From Amblyomma americanum (Eukaryota; Arthropoda; Arachnida; Ixodida; Ixodidae): a stretch of 64,000 bases of DNA. The translations under genes were made by a program, and so were the position numbers. Positions 1 through 10,231 of the stretch are shown here, in pieces. Position 1 is the first letter of the stretch. The number at the start of each line of letters is the position of its first letter. The notes below the pieces were generated by a model, which ran no database searches, was not told the origin of the DNA, and saw only the letters and a program-made list of their open reading frames with translations. The stretch covers positions 23,542,269-23,606,268 of the forward strand of contig NC_135505.1 of the NCBI RefSeq assembly GCF_052857255.1. The letters run 5' to 3'.

Positions 1-1
1 T

Positions 2-988
2 TACAACTCTGAGGTGACCCTTGTGCGTCCGTACAAGAGAACCATTCCGGCCTGCGTGTGGTGCGGCACTGTGGGCCACCGAGCAGACACCTGCCCCTGC
101 CCGGATGAAAAGTGCGGCCTGTGTGGCCAAACGGCGCCGACCGTCGACGGAGTCAAGGCGCAGCATGAATGCAGTCTGTCCTGTGCAGTCTGTGGGCAAG
201 CCCACGCTACCAACTCCCGCGACTGCACGGGAAAATTCCGGCAGCTCAAGGTGCATGGCCCCAAGGCTAAGCGCCTAGAGGTGCCAAAAAACCAGCGACC
301 TGGCAAGCAGCCAAGTCATTCAAAACCAGGTGCCGGTGGCGGAACGCCGCGTGGTGCTCACGGCACCGACCACAAGACATCGTCACCTTCTTCACCGTCG
401 GTGAAACCAGCGCCCGGGAAGAAGACGGCGCCTCCACCGCCCAGCGGCAGAGACACTGGCCACTTCCCAGCCCTCAAGACAATTGGCGCTGCCGACGCCC
501 GGGCATCAGCGCCTCAACACCACAAACAGGTGAGCAGCTGGGCTGAGATCGCCTCCTCTTCCTCCCATCCCTCACCCTCCCCCGTAACCGTCTCCGCACT
601 CGACGCGGAATACAAAAAACAGATAGACGTGCTCCGGGCACAGAATGAGCTTTTGCTCAACAAAATTCAAAATTTAGAATCAAAATTGGCGTCCGCCGCA
701 CCGAGCCCGCAGAACTCGGACGCAATGGAGAGCGACGCGGAGATCTCGCCTGCCCTCGTGACAGCCATCTCTGCGATGGAGGAGCGCTTAACCTCTAAAT
801 TGCGATATATGATCGAGACCGCCATGGACCAGATCTTGACAAAGGTCAAATCTGCCGTCCCCGCGGTGGTCTCAAAACACATCTCGGACAACCCCCGCCT
901 CCTCCGTCGGACGGGACCCATTAGGGACATATCCCGCCCTTCAAAATTCACCCGTCTGATTATTGATTCGGACAATGAGGACAACTGA
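2..988 (+). CDS. LINE ORF1 (Gag-like nucleic-acid-binding protein), 5' partial
   Basis: Encodes the ORF1 protein that coats LINE RNA. The frame is open from base 2 with no ATG before the first zinc knuckle, so the real start is upstream of the window and 328 codons are visible. Cysteine/histidine knuckles cover residues ~16-70 of the visible part (CVWCGTVGHRADTC, then CGLCGQ and CAVCGQ clusters). A Pro/Ser/Lys-rich linker follows, with a short possible coiled coil around positions 600-700 (residues such as LRAQNELLLNKIQNLESKL) and an acidic, Asp-rich C terminus. The stop TGA is at 986-988, 93 bases before the ORF2 ATG. The knuckles resemble those of I/Jockey-type ORF1 proteins. Confidence 0.85.
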   Translation, partial: YNSEVTLVRPYKRTIPACVWCGTVGHRADTCPCPDEKCGLCGQTAPTVDGVKAQHECSLSCAVCGQAHATNSRDCTGKFRQLKVHGPKAKRLEVPKNQRPGKQPSHSKPGAGGGTPRGAHGTDHKTSSPSSPSVKPAPGKKTAPPPPSGRDTGHFPALKTIGAADARASAPQHHKQVSSWAEIASSSSHPSPSPVTVSALDAEYKKQIDVLRAQNELLLNKIQNLESKLASAAPSPQNSDAMESDAEISPALVTAISAMEERLTSKLRYMIETAMDQILTKVKSAVPAVVSKHISDNPRLLRRTGPIRDISRPSKFTRLIIDSDNEDN

Positions 989-1081
989 CCCGCTCCTTCC
1001 GTCATCACCCCCTTGATGGCGCAAGTAGCTGGCTCTGAGGCAGCCAATCCCTCCTCCTCCCCCCCCCCAAGAATTTAAATC

Positions 1082-4000
1082 ATGGCGAGACACCTTAATC
1101 AAAGGAATTCCGCCATCTCCAATTCGGCCATGTCAACTTCAATAACACAGTGGAACTGTAGAGTCTTTAAGGACCGCACTAAGCGGGCCAATTTCCGCTT
1201 CTACCTTGAAAATTTCGAGTCCTTACCAGCCGTGGTTGCCCTCCAAGAGCCAGGCCTGGCCGCCACAATTTCAAATTACACGACGTTCCAACAGGATCCC
1301 GCGTCTTGTCTTCTTGTCCACAAAGACTACACAGCAAATCTAGTGGATCTCGACCTCCCACTAGAGTACTCTTATGTAATGGTGACCCTCCTACCAGTCC
1401 GCCGCAGGGACCCACCGTTGCATATACTCAACGTGTACTGCTCTCCCAAACTAAAGCGAGTGACTTTTGCGGACCTCTTTAGCCGCGCGCTAAGAGTAGC
1501 GGGCCGCGATCCCCTGCTTATTGTGGGCGACTTTAACGCTCCCAGTCAGCAATGGGGGTATCGCAAGGAGGAGTCACGCGGGCGTAAGCTGGCGGAGCTT
1601 GCGTCCACGTTGGGCCTCACCCTCCACACGGACCCTGTCCACCCAACCCGGCTAGGAAATTCCATGACACGGGATACGTGTCCGGACTTAACCTTCACTC
1701 GCAACATACAACACGCAGACTGGCTCAACACCGAGGAGACCCTCGGTAGCGACCACTGCATCATTAACACTACACTACGCACACGCCCCCTCAAGCGTCC
1801 CAGAACACAAGCCCATAACCCAGATTGGACGAAATTCAGGCAAAATTTTAACTCACTTGATAATACACCCATTTCCGCGCAAGGCTACACAGCATGGTCC
1901 CAACAGCTGCTGGCACACCTTTCCTCGCATGAAACACACATCCAGCTCTCAGAGGCGGTCACGGACGTGGATAACCACCTTCTACACCTCTGGGCAGCCC
2001 GTCGCAGCCTCGTCCGCCGTTGGCGACGCCAGAAACACAACAGAAAGCTTAAAGCTCGAATTGCCGAGCTTACCCAGAAAGCGGCAGAGTACGCGGCCCA
2101 ACTCGCCGACTCCAACTGGGTAGATAGATGCAACACGGCCGCGCGACAAATGTCCAGCCGAAACACTTGGCGTCTCTTTCGAGCCCTACTCGACCCAACC
2201 CAAACACGAACCGAAACACAAAAACATTTGCAGCGAGCCATGCACCATTTTCCTGGCAACACGACTCAACTGGCACAGAAACTTCGGGACCAGTATCTGT
2301 GTACAGCCCAAGACCCCCGTGGATCTGCGTACTCTTATGCAGGCAGAGAGAACACGGAGCTGGATCAACCTTTCCAGCTCCATGATCGGCGGGCGGCTCT
2401 CGCCAAAATGAAATGGGGCACTGCGCCAGGACGGGATAAGGTCACCGTCAAGCTTTTGACGAACCTGCCCGACTTGGCATACCAGTCCCTCCTGGTATAC
2501 GTCAATGCGATTTGGCGCGGGGACACCCCCCTGCCAATGGAATGGAAAACGGCTTTGGTGACTTTTATTCCTAAAGCTGGCAAACCAATTGACACAGATA
2601 ACCTCCGCCTCATCTCTCTCACCTCATGTGTGGGCAAACTAATGGAGACGATGGTGCTGAATCGGTTATCTACATATCTTGAACAAAAACAAGTCTTTGC
2701 GAGCACCATGTTCGGGTTCCGCCCACACAGATCCGCACAGGATGTCCTCCTGCAACTCAATCGGGAAGTCCTTGACCCCCTCGAATGCCCCCATAATGAC
2801 CGGGTAGTACTCGCCCTGGATCTTAAAGGGGCATTTGACAATGTAACACATGAGATCATACTCACTAACCTAAGTCACACCGACTGTGGCCTCAACACAT
2901 TCCAATACATAAGCCAATTTTTAATGGATCGTCAATCCTACATTCGAATTCAAGATAGAGACCATGGTCCTTACCTACTCGGCACGCGGGGAACCCCTCA
3001 AGGCGCGGTACTTTCCCCGCTGCTCTTTAATCTGGCCATGATGCACCTGCCGGCCCAGCTGAGTGGTGTCGCCGGCGTGCAGCACGCCCTGTACGCCGAT
3101 GACATCACTCTGTGGGCCACACAGGGCAGCACAGGAGACATTGAAACCAGCCTGCAAACAGCGGCGACGATAGTAGACCGCTACGCCCGCCGCTGCGGTC
3201 TTCAATGTTCCCCTCAAAAATCGGAATTTGTGCACCTCCGCCCCTCACAGAAGTGCACAACTAAAATATCTTTCTCTCTTGAGAGCGGTCCCATACGTGA
3301 AAGTGATGAGATACGGGTACTCGGACTCTACATCCACAAACACAGGCGGCCAGACACTACATTGGCCAAACTCCGTAAGGTAGGGGACCAGGTGGGCCGC
3401 ATGGTCCGCCGGGTTTCCAACAAACGCGGAGGGTTACGAAGTAAGGATGCCTTGCGGCTGGCAAACGCCTTCGTAACTAGTCGAATTCTCTATTCGACTC
3501 CTTATCTCCACCTACGGAAACAAGAGGAGGACGCCCTTGAGGTCATCCTTCGCAAAATTGTTAAACGTGCCCTTGACCTCCCCATCACTACTTCAAACAG
3601 CCGGCTTATGGCTCTTGGGGTGGTGAACACTTTCCGGGAGCTCCGGGAGGCGCACCTTACAAACCAGTACACGCGCCTGTCGCTAACGGAGTCGGGTCGC
3701 CGCCTTCTTGCTCGACTCCATACCCAACACACCCCTCCAATGGAAGACAGGTTTCGCATCCCGGAACTGTGGAGACGTGCCCTCCACGTGCGGCCTCTTC
3801 CAGCAAACATGTCACACGAAGACCATAATGGTCGGCGCCTGGCACGAGCGGAAGCGCTAGCCCGATATTATGGCAACAAAACAGGTGTCTACTACGTGGA
3901 CGCCTCCGGCCCTCACCACGGGGGATGGTACACGGCCGCGGTAGTTCACAACAGCAACACAGTTAACGGCCTAACTTTCAGAGCCCGCAGTGTAACACAA

Positions 4001-4675
4001 GCAGAAGAGGTCGCGATTGCTCTCGCGGCCTCACATTCCAATTCAAAATACATAATCACCGACTCGCGAGGGGCCTGTCGGAACGTCGAACAAGGCTGCA
4101 CTCCCTTCCTAGCCTATCGAACATACCAAAATTGCATACGGGATACGGACCCCGCACACCGTTACCTCATATGGGCCCCTGCTCATCAGGGGTTGGCAGG
4201 AAACGAGGCAGCAGACGCAGCCGCCCGCGCGCTCTCTCACCGGGCTGTTTTCTCCTCCCCATCCGATCAGGAACCCGATTTTAATCCGGTCTATACATTC
4301 AAAGATATTACAACATATTATCAAAATTGTCATCGCCTTTACCCTAGTCCATGTAAAGGCCTGAAGAAGGCGGATGAGCGGCTCCTTCTCCGCCTTCTCA
4401 CCAATACATTGCTGTGCCCGGCAGCGCTAAAACATTTTGACCCCTCCTTTAGTGGCAGCTGCCCACACTGTAGTGCAGTGTCCTCTGACACCTGTCACAT
4501 GGTTTGGGCCTGCCCCTCCAACCCCGCTATTCCCCCCCATCCCCAACCCAACACGGGAGGACTGGGAGGCGACCCTGCTCGGCTGCCACGACTTACAGGC
4601 CCAACAAGCCTTAGTCGGGCGCGCCCGGGCGGCGGCAACCGCCACTGGGGTCCCATACTAGGGACCTCCACCTAG
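1082..4675 (+). CDS. LINE ORF2: AP endonuclease, reverse transcriptase, RNase H (C-terminal frameshift)
   Basis: A 1197-residue open frame. The N-terminal AP-like endonuclease shows QWNCR (~res 20), ALQEPG (~52), VGDFNAP (~146) and GSDHCI (~222). The reverse transcriptase runs ~res 485-720 with FIPKAGKP, ALDLKGAFDNV, GTPQGAVLSPLLFN and the catalytic YADD (~670). RNase H runs ~res 935-1050 with YVDASG, QAEE, ITDSRGA and APAHQGLAGNEAAD. A Cys/His cluster (CPHCSA...CHMVWAC) follows. After the C7 run at 4532-4538 the annotated frame becomes Pro/Gly-rich, while another frame (to a stop near 4661) reads PNPTREDWEATLLG, typical of I-like LINE C termini. A one-step frameshift there, real or a sequencing error, is likely. 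The ATG at 1082 is the first; one at 1133 would also keep the endonuclease. Confidence 0.92.
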   Translation: MARHLNQRNSAISNSAMSTSITQWNCRVFKDRTKRANFRFYLENFESLPAVVALQEPGLAATISNYTTFQQDPASCLLVHKDYTANLVDLDLPLEYSYVMVTLLPVRRRDPPLHILNVYCSPKLKRVTFADLFSRALRVAGRDPLLIVGDFNAPSQQWGYRKEESRGRKLAELASTLGLTLHTDPVHPTRLGNSMTRDTCPDLTFTRNIQHADWLNTEETLGSDHCIINTTLRTRPLKRPRTQAHNPDWTKFRQNFNSLDNTPISAQGYTAWSQQLLAHLSSHETHIQLSEAVTDVDNHLLHLWAARRSLVRRWRRQKHNRKLKARIAELTQKAAEYAAQLADSNWVDRCNTAARQMSSRNTWRLFRALLDPTQTRTETQKHLQRAMHHFPGNTTQLAQKLRDQYLCTAQDPRGSAYSYAGRENTELDQPFQLHDRRAALAKMKWGTAPGRDKVTVKLLTNLPDLAYQSLLVYVNAIWRGDTPLPMEWKTALVTFIPKAGKPIDTDNLRLISLTSCVGKLMETMVLNRLSTYLEQKQVFASTMFGFRPHRSAQDVLLQLNREVLDPLECPHNDRVVLALDLKGAFDNVTHEIILTNLSHTDCGLNTFQYISQFLMDRQSYIRIQDRDHGPYLLGTRGTPQGAVLSPLLFNLAMMHLPAQLSGVAGVQHALYADDITLWATQGSTGDIETSLQTAATIVDRYARRCGLQCSPQKSEFVHLRPSQKCTTKISFSLESGPIRESDEIRVLGLYIHKHRRPDTTLAKLRKVGDQVGRMVRRVSNKRGGLRSKDALRLANAFVTSRILYSTPYLHLRKQEEDALEVILRKIVKRALDLPITTSNSRLMALGVVNTFRELREAHLTNQYTRLSLTESGRRLLARLHTQHTPPMEDRFRIPELWRRALHVRPLPANMSHEDHNGRRLARAEALARYYGNKTGVYYVDASGPHHGGWYTAAVVHNSNTVNGLTFRARSVTQAEEVAIALAASHSNSKYIITDSRGACRNVEQGCTPFLAYRTYQNCIRDTDPAHRYLIWAPAHQGLAGNEAADAAARALSHRAVFSSPSDQEPDFNPVYTFKDITTYYQNCHRLYPSPCKGLKKADERLLLRLLTNTLLCPAALKHFDPSFSGSCPHCSAVSSDTCHMVWACPSNPAIPPHPQPNTGGLGGDPARLPRLTGPTSLSRARPGGGNRHWGPILGTST

Positions 4676-4752
4676 TGCTTGTACGGATCGGTCCCTTACG
4701 GGCTGATCCAAACATACCTCCTATTCATCCGTAATAAATGTTTTCACCACCA

Positions 4753-5054
4753 CCATCCGGCATGCTGACGGGGGTTTGTGTGGACACTGACGGTCGCGCT
4801 GAATCGGAGGTCAGTTTTCTCACGGCCAGACGAGACTGCAGAGGCCCGAACTCTAGTTCAAGTCCTTACAGCCGCCGGCTACCTTGGTGGGTGGGGATAA
4901 CTTCGACTTTCAAGGATTCAGGCGGACTAGAGTCCCGGCTTCCTGGAGGGGTCCTGGGCATGGGGTGCGCTACCCAGCACCTCCACTAAGATGTCACGCG
5001 TGAATGCGGGAGATCACTGATCACAAGAGACAGCGGCGGGCTTCGACGAATGTC
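4753..5054. other. Unassigned spacer between two LINEs
   Basis: About 300 bases of mixed-composition DNA between the 3' ends of two convergent LINEs. A short open frame crosses it, but it starts inside the LINE tail and resembles nothing. A B-box-like AGTTCAAGTCC occurs near 4856 without a matching A box, so no RNA gene is called. Confidence 0.5.
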
Positions 5055-5291
5055 TTGACCACATTCTTCTTCTTCTTCTCCTCAAGTAATATGGCACATA
5101 CCCACGTGGGGGGATTGGCCAAGGTATAGGGTAGAATGCCAATGAAGCATTTGCGCGGGGAAGGAAACGTCAGAAGACTGAATCAAGATAAAAAAAAAAT
5201 TGGGAAAAATAAAATGAATTCAAGAGGTATGAGTCATCCGGAATAGAATCAATCTAGCCTTTTTGGACATGCGAAAGAATTTTGTGTATAG

Positions 5292-8200
5292 CTAACAGGA
5301 TAATCGATTAGTTGCACTTATGTAATCGTGAAGGTAGCCGCATACACTGCTTAACGGGAATCCCTTGGCACTCGCACCGAACGATAGAAGAACTGTAAGA
5401 GACAGAGGCAGTCCTAGTCTCGAAAGAGGAACCTCCAGATATTGCTTTCTCTGAACCGCGAACCGCCGGCAAGAGAGGAGAAAATGATCGATTGATTCAA
5501 CTTGCCCACATGATACACAAAGGTTTGTCGCAGCGAACCCGCACCTGCATAAGTACAAGTTTAAGTGAGGGATTCTACATCGCAGGAGCGTCATGGACAC
5601 TTCACAAAGCCTTGACTTACACCACCGGATATTCCATGGGTACTTTAGGTGTTGAAAGTCCACGGTATTCAGCAACGGATCACTCAAAGTGGCTGAAATA
5701 TGTTGGAACCGCTGGAAACGTGAAGCTGCTAACAGAATGAGGTGAGGGACGGGATATATTACAGGTGCGCTGAGAGCTGACCTTGCCAATAAATCAGCCA
5801 CCTCGTTAAAATAGACGCCTGAATGCCCAGGTACCCAGACCAAACGGATCTCGCGCACTGTGCTCGGAACAAAAAACCTAAGTGAACGAGTCAAGAAAGA
5901 TTTTTCCGAATTTTGGAGAGAGACAATAACTGAAAGGCAGTCTGTGAGAATAAGAACCCGTGCGACATGTCTGGGAATTTTGAGAAGAGCCAAACCAATG
6001 GCCAAAAACTCTGCGAAGAATATAGGAGTATAATCAGGGATACGAACGGAGTAGCTCCAATCTAGATCCTGCGAATATATGCCAATCGCCGCCTTCTCAC
6101 AGCTGCCGGAGGCATCGGTGGAGAGAACAGTATGATGTGGAAAATTCTGTAGGTGTTCAGAAAGAAGACCATTTAGGGTATGTGCGGGCATATGCTTCGC
6201 ATGGGACGGGAAAATAAAGTCGTAATAGAAGACGGGATCAGCCTGCGTGTCAGCAACTCGTTGCAAGGAGATCAGATCAACCTGAAGCGGAGCTAACAGA
6301 TTCTGCGTGAACCTAACTTGCGGAAGCTGATAACGTGGCCAGTGATTAGTCAAAAAAAGGTGTGGTTGGGATACAAAAATTGGAACACTAACGCCTGGGG
6401 CCGGGTCAAAAGACTTGAGGAAAGTACGCACTGTTAGAAGTTGGAAGCGGGAATAGAGGTTGGGGATACGCGCTTCCAGATAAAGGACAGCGTTGGAAGC
6501 TGATTTTGGGAGCCCGAGGCATAGCCGTAGGGCACGTCTTTCCAGTAAGGCTAATGGCTGCAGCTTGTAGTTCGCGCTACCAGAGAACAAGGGGCAACCA
6601 AATTCCAGAATCGGTCTCATATAAGCCTTATAGAGCAACAGTAGCGTGTCACGACGCATGCCAAACTTTTTATTGCCAACTCGGGTCAAACGGCCCAGTG
6701 CACGTTCCCCTTTAATAACATTATTCTTAATATGGTGTCGCCAGTCCAAATTTTGGTCATAAGTAACACCTAGGTATTTAACCGACTCCACCTGCGGAAT
6801 TGGAGTGGAGCGGTAGGCTAGCGAGATGTACATAGGAGCGTCGGGTGGAAATACCAGCACGCCGCATTTGCTGACATTAAGTGATAAATTGATTTGGTCC
6901 AACCAAACTTCAAGAGCATTCAGATATGCCTGCAAATACCCGTAGAGCACATGAATATCATTTGCTGATGCGAAAAAAGCTATATCATCTGCGTATACAT
7001 AAACTGTAACGTTAGGATGAATGGGGATGTCCCGAACTAATATGTTGAAAAGCAGCGGAGAAAGAACAGAGCCTTGCGGCACACCTCTTGATTGACCATA
7101 GGTATTAGAACAAAAAGATCCGTCTGTACAGAAGAAAAATCTATCTTTTAGAAATTCACAAATCCAGGCGTAGAGGTAATGCGGTGGTTGTAGTTGAGCA
7201 AGCTTGTTAATGAGGACTGTGTGCTCCACGCTGTCATAGGCCTTCGCAACGTCAAGCGTCACCAAGGCCGAAACTTCTCTCTGGCGCATTGAGAGTCGTA
7301 TTCGGCTCTCGAGATCCACATGCGCGGACCATATGGAACAACCGCGACGAAAGCCAATCTGTGCGGGGCTGAGGCCGTTAATATGATGAACATGCTTTGT
7401 GAGGCGACTGTGTACTACTCTTTCTATTAGCTTTACTAAATATGAGGTTAAAGCAATCGGCCGAATATTGTCTAATTGAAATCCATTGTCTGCATTTTTT
7501 AAAAGTAAAATCATTTTCGCAATTTTCCAACTGTGAGGAATCCAAGAGGTTTCCAATGACGCATTTACAATATCTAGAAGGTGAGTTGGAAAGTCGTGCG
7601 CTAAAATCTTTAACATGCCCACAGTAATCCCGTCAGATCCCGGAGCAGCAGAGTGCATCGAGGAAACAATTTGCAGGAGCTCCGACACGTCGACCTCAGG
7701 ATAGTCCGAGCTGGGGGTGAGAGTGTGCAAAGGTTCTGCTTTCTGTACCTGGAAACGTAAGGCCAGCCCCTGCGCGATGCGTTCAAGGTTTTGCTTAGCC
7801 TCCTGCGGAGACATTACCATTGACCTTATGCGATTGGAGGCCGGAGAGCTGTTATTCTGCGCCATGAATCTATAGAGAGCCTTCTTATTCTGGGGTTTTG
7901 AGAGATACGTGTTTAAATTTTGATTGTAATCCTCCTTTGCCTTTTTAACAGTTCGTTTGAAACATGCAGAGAAGAACTTATAATTTATCCAATTAGCTGG
8001 GCTCTGATTATAGGAAAGGCTTTTCCAGGCTGCTTTTCTACGACGATAAGCTTTCTCGCACTCCTCCGTCCACCAAGGAGACGGCTGTCTGGCAGGAGCA
8101 GTAGTGCACACCGAGAATACAGAACTCTCAGCAGCATCTTGCAGAAAGGTAATTGTCCGCTGAGCTCTTTGTGCTCGACCTGAGCTAACTATGGAGGGGA

Positions 8201-8927
8201 GTGAGGCAGATATCAATTTTTTGTACATAATGTGGTTTAGAAATTTCATGGTTGCACCACCTTTTCTGATAGGCGAGGATATAATAGAAAAGGTTATTGG
8301 AAAGTGGTCACTAGATGTACCTGATTCTTCAGTTGACCATGCAGATACGCCAACCCCACGAGATGCTAATGTTAAATCTATGATTGAACGGGATCCTCCA
8401 CGCATAAAGGTTACTGCTCCGGAATTACAGCAGCGCACTGCATTCATTGACATCCAGGACCACAGAAGCTGGCCGCAGGAGTCAGAGCGACTATCCCAGG
8501 CACTGTGGTGCGAATTAAAATCTCCTGCGATGACTGTGCTGTTTGCGCCGCTCAGTAAGGTGTCCAAACAGTCTGTCCTGTGAACACCGATTGGGAAGTA
8601 GACGTTAGCAATAGTGACTTTGGCGCACTGTGGAAGGGAGATTTCAACCGCCAACAACTCACAGTCAGGGCGCATAACTGTCTGCGAGATTGATGCCCGG
8701 TGACATATTTTCGTAGAGATCATAGTTATTAACCCACCACCCCTGCCATTAACGCGATCTACCCTGAAAACACGAAATTTTTTAAATGTGAATGATTTAA
8801 GTGGTGAGAGCCACGTTTCTTGTAAAATCACAATATCTGGATTATGTTTATGAAGAAGTAATTCAAGATCCGGTAAAGAAGAAAGTACGGAGCGACAATT
8901 CCACTGCATAACTTTTAGACCCGCCAT
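5292..8927 (-). CDS. LINE ORF2: endonuclease, reverse transcriptase, RNase H, intact
   Basis: A 1211-residue polyprotein that would nick target DNA and copy LINE RNA. AP endonuclease: MQWNCRS (res 7-13), ILQETWL (34-40), AGDFNSHHSAWD (134-145), SSDHFPI (205-211). Reverse transcriptase: NIRPIALTSYLVKLIERVV, GFRRGCSIWSAHVDLE, LDVAKAYDSVEH, SRGVPQGSVLSPLLFN and the catalytic YADDIAFF (~645). RNase H: LSTDASGS (~937), FFAEFLAIGLAL, LILTDCLSV and WVPGHSGVYFNEVADLLA, so all expected acidic residues are present. A C-terminal Cys/His cluster (CVSCGQVESIDHFLLSC) follows. The ATG at 8927 lies two bases after the ORF1 stop (TAATCATG on the coding strand), so translation by stop-restart is plausible. No inactivating change is visible. 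Confidence 0.95.
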   Translation of the reverse strand: MAGLKVMQWNCRSVLSSLPDLELLLHKHNPDIVILQETWLSPLKSFTFKKFRVFRVDRVNGRGGGLITMISTKICHRASISQTVMRPDCELLAVEISLPQCAKVTIANVYFPIGVHRTDCLDTLLSGANSTVIAGDFNSHHSAWDSRSDSCGQLLWSWMSMNAVRCCNSGAVTFMRGGSRSIIDLTLASRGVGVSAWSTEESGTSSDHFPITFSIISSPIRKGGATMKFLNHIMYKKLISASLPSIVSSGRAQRAQRTITFLQDAAESSVFSVCTTAPARQPSPWWTEECEKAYRRRKAAWKSLSYNQSPANWINYKFFSACFKRTVKKAKEDYNQNLNTYLSKPQNKKALYRFMAQNNSSPASNRIRSMVMSPQEAKQNLERIAQGLALRFQVQKAEPLHTLTPSSDYPEVDVSELLQIVSSMHSAAPGSDGITVGMLKILAHDFPTHLLDIVNASLETSWIPHSWKIAKMILLLKNADNGFQLDNIRPIALTSYLVKLIERVVHSRLTKHVHHINGLSPAQIGFRRGCSIWSAHVDLESRIRLSMRQREVSALVTLDVAKAYDSVEHTVLINKLAQLQPPHYLYAWICEFLKDRFFFCTDGSFCSNTYGQSRGVPQGSVLSPLLFNILVRDIPIHPNVTVYVYADDIAFFASANDIHVLYGYLQAYLNALEVWLDQINLSLNVSKCGVLVFPPDAPMYISLAYRSTPIPQVESVKYLGVTYDQNLDWRHHIKNNVIKGERALGRLTRVGNKKFGMRRDTLLLLYKAYMRPILEFGCPLFSGSANYKLQPLALLERRALRLCLGLPKSASNAVLYLEARIPNLYSRFQLLTVRTFLKSFDPAPGVSVPIFVSQPHLFLTNHWPRYQLPQVRFTQNLLAPLQVDLISLQRVADTQADPVFYYDFIFPSHAKHMPAHTLNGLLSEHLQNFPHHTVLSTDASGSCEKAAIGIYSQDLDWSYSVRIPDYTPIFFAEFLAIGLALLKIPRHVARVLILTDCLSVIVSLQNSEKSFLTRSLRFFVPSTVREIRLVWVPGHSGVYFNEVADLLARSALSAPVIYPVPHLILLAASRFQRFQHISATLSDPLLNTVDFQHLKYPWNIRWCKSRLCEVSMTLLRCRIPHLNLYLCRCGFAATNLCVSCGQVESIDHFLLSCRRFAVQRKQYLEVPLSRLGLPLSLTVLLSFGASAKGFPLSSVCGYLHDYISATNRLSC

Positions 8928-8929
8928 GA

Positions 8930-10231
8930 TTATCGACTGGTTAAAGAGGCATCAACAGCCTCCTTCAGCACATCAGTCTGGGGAATTAATTTGGGGGGTC
9001 CTTTCTTTGCTTTGACTTGCGGAACAGCTGACTTCGAGGGTGAGGAAGAAGCTCGACGCTTCTGGGAAGTGGTGAGCATTTCAACGTCCATACTACAAGG
9101 ATCTACGTGAGCGACACTGTCAGGAGCGCTGTTGGCAGGCGGTACTTGGGGCACGGTAGGAGGCGACATGGAATGATTCTTACTAGCAGCACTCGGGAGT
9201 GATGCCGGCGTAGCCGCCGAAACATGTGATTCAGTAGGCAGAGATTGGCCAGCAACAAGTTGAGATAGAGCCTCGGTGAAACTGCCCAGCATTCGCTCGA
9301 CCACCACAGAAAGAGCCTGTTCTACTGAGGACACTATTGAAGTAGTCAAACTTGACGGTATATCAGCAACAGAGCTTCGCGCACGGCTGGCATATGTATT
9401 ACCCCTCCGATCCAGAAGTGCATAAGCATCTGCTCTCGAACATCGTTTCGCTTGAATGATATCGAGCAGGCTTTGTTCGTCGGCTCGTTTCGAGCAGTTG
9501 ACATCATCAGCTGAGTGGTTGCCCTTGCATAGGCAACACTGGGGCTGATCAGAGGCGCAGCTGTCATCTGAATGCCCTTCTCCACAAACCCGGCAGCGGG
9601 TCGCCGACTTACACGCTTTACCACTGTGACCGAAACGCCAACAGTTGTTGCACTGAAGAGGACGGGGCTGCAGAGGGTCCACACGATACACTATCGGCCA
9701 AACCTTGAGTTCAGAAGGACAGGAGGAACCAGCAAACGTAGTGATAACTGACTCTGTCGCAACACGCACACCATTGAATTCTCTACTGCACCGGTAGACA
9801 GAAAGAACCCCCACACCTGCATCCTGAAACTCCTTCAGTATATCCTGCGGGGAAGATGCTGGGTCCACGCCACGAACAATACCTTTGGAACATGCGAGCT
9901 GTTCCGGGATGAAGGCTTTAACCGCTAAGGACTGAAATATTTTGCACTGGAGCAGGTCTGTGACACAATCAATGTCAGCGGACCTGCAAACAATGCCTCT
10001 CCGGCCGAACGGTCGCACCTCAGAGATCTGGAGGTAGTGGGTAGTGAGAGATCTTAGCTCCTGCTGAAGGACCTTGGGGCTTTTCATCTTGATCGTTCCC
10101 TCACCGATCGGCACGAAAGCCACAGGGATGATGTCAATTCCATTTTTACGAAAATGTTCTAGCGGCAAGCTTTGGGTGGGCAAGCTGGCAAACCAGGTTG
10201 CCGTCCCTCCACCCGGGGAGGTCAGCGACAT
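8930..10231 (-). CDS. LINE ORF1 (Gag-like, three zinc knuckles), intact
   Basis: A 433-residue ORF1 protein, expected to bind LINE RNA in the cytoplasmic RNP. The N-terminal ~200 residues look like the RNA-recognition-like part of I-type ORF1 proteins, ending in VDPLQPRPLQ. Three tandem CCHC knuckles follow: CNNCWRFGHSGKAC, CRVCGEGHSDDSC and CCLCKGNHSADDVNC. The C terminus is Ser/Pro-rich, with a basic patch (SQKRRASSSPSKSAVPQVKA) that could aid nuclear entry. The ATG at 10231 is followed by an uninterrupted frame to TAA at 8930-8932. The start is supported by a 255-base leader up to the TSD. Confidence 0.92.
   Translation of the reverse strand: MSLTSPGGGTATWFASLPTQSLPLEHFRKNGIDIIPVAFVPIGEGTIKMKSPKVLQQELRSLTTHYLQISEVRPFGRRGIVCRSADIDCVTDLLQCKIFQSLAVKAFIPEQLACSKGIVRGVDPASSPQDILKEFQDAGVGVLSVYRCSREFNGVRVATESVITTFAGSSCPSELKVWPIVYRVDPLQPRPLQCNNCWRFGHSGKACKSATRCRVCGEGHSDDSCASDQPQCCLCKGNHSADDVNCSKRADEQSLLDIIQAKRCSRADAYALLDRRGNTYASRARSSVADIPSSLTTSIVSSVEQALSVVVERMLGSFTEALSQLVAGQSLPTESHVSAATPASLPSAASKNHSMSPPTVPQVPPANSAPDSVAHVDPCSMDVEMLTTSQKRRASSSPSKSAVPQVKAKKGPPKLIPQTDVLKEAVDASLTSR

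Larger units (their letters stand above)
1..4752 (+). mobile_element. I-like LINE (element 1), 5' end outside window
   Basis: A two-ORF non-LTR retrotransposon: a Gag-like ORF1 with zinc knuckles, then an ORF2 with endonuclease, reverse transcriptase and RNase H. RNase H together with a two-ORF layout fits the I group of LINEs. The 3' end is placed just after an AATAAA at 4732-4737 and a short ACC/CCA repeat (4743-4752), beyond which no LINE sequence is recognised. The 5' UTR and the start of ORF1 lie left of the window, so a target site duplication cannot be checked. Decay is slight: the only clear lesion is a frame change near the end of ORF2. Confidence 0.9.

Noticed and set aside
5492..8583. 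Plus-strand frames across the 5.3-8.9 kb region
   Set aside because: Antisense shadows of the intact minus-strand LINE ORF2.
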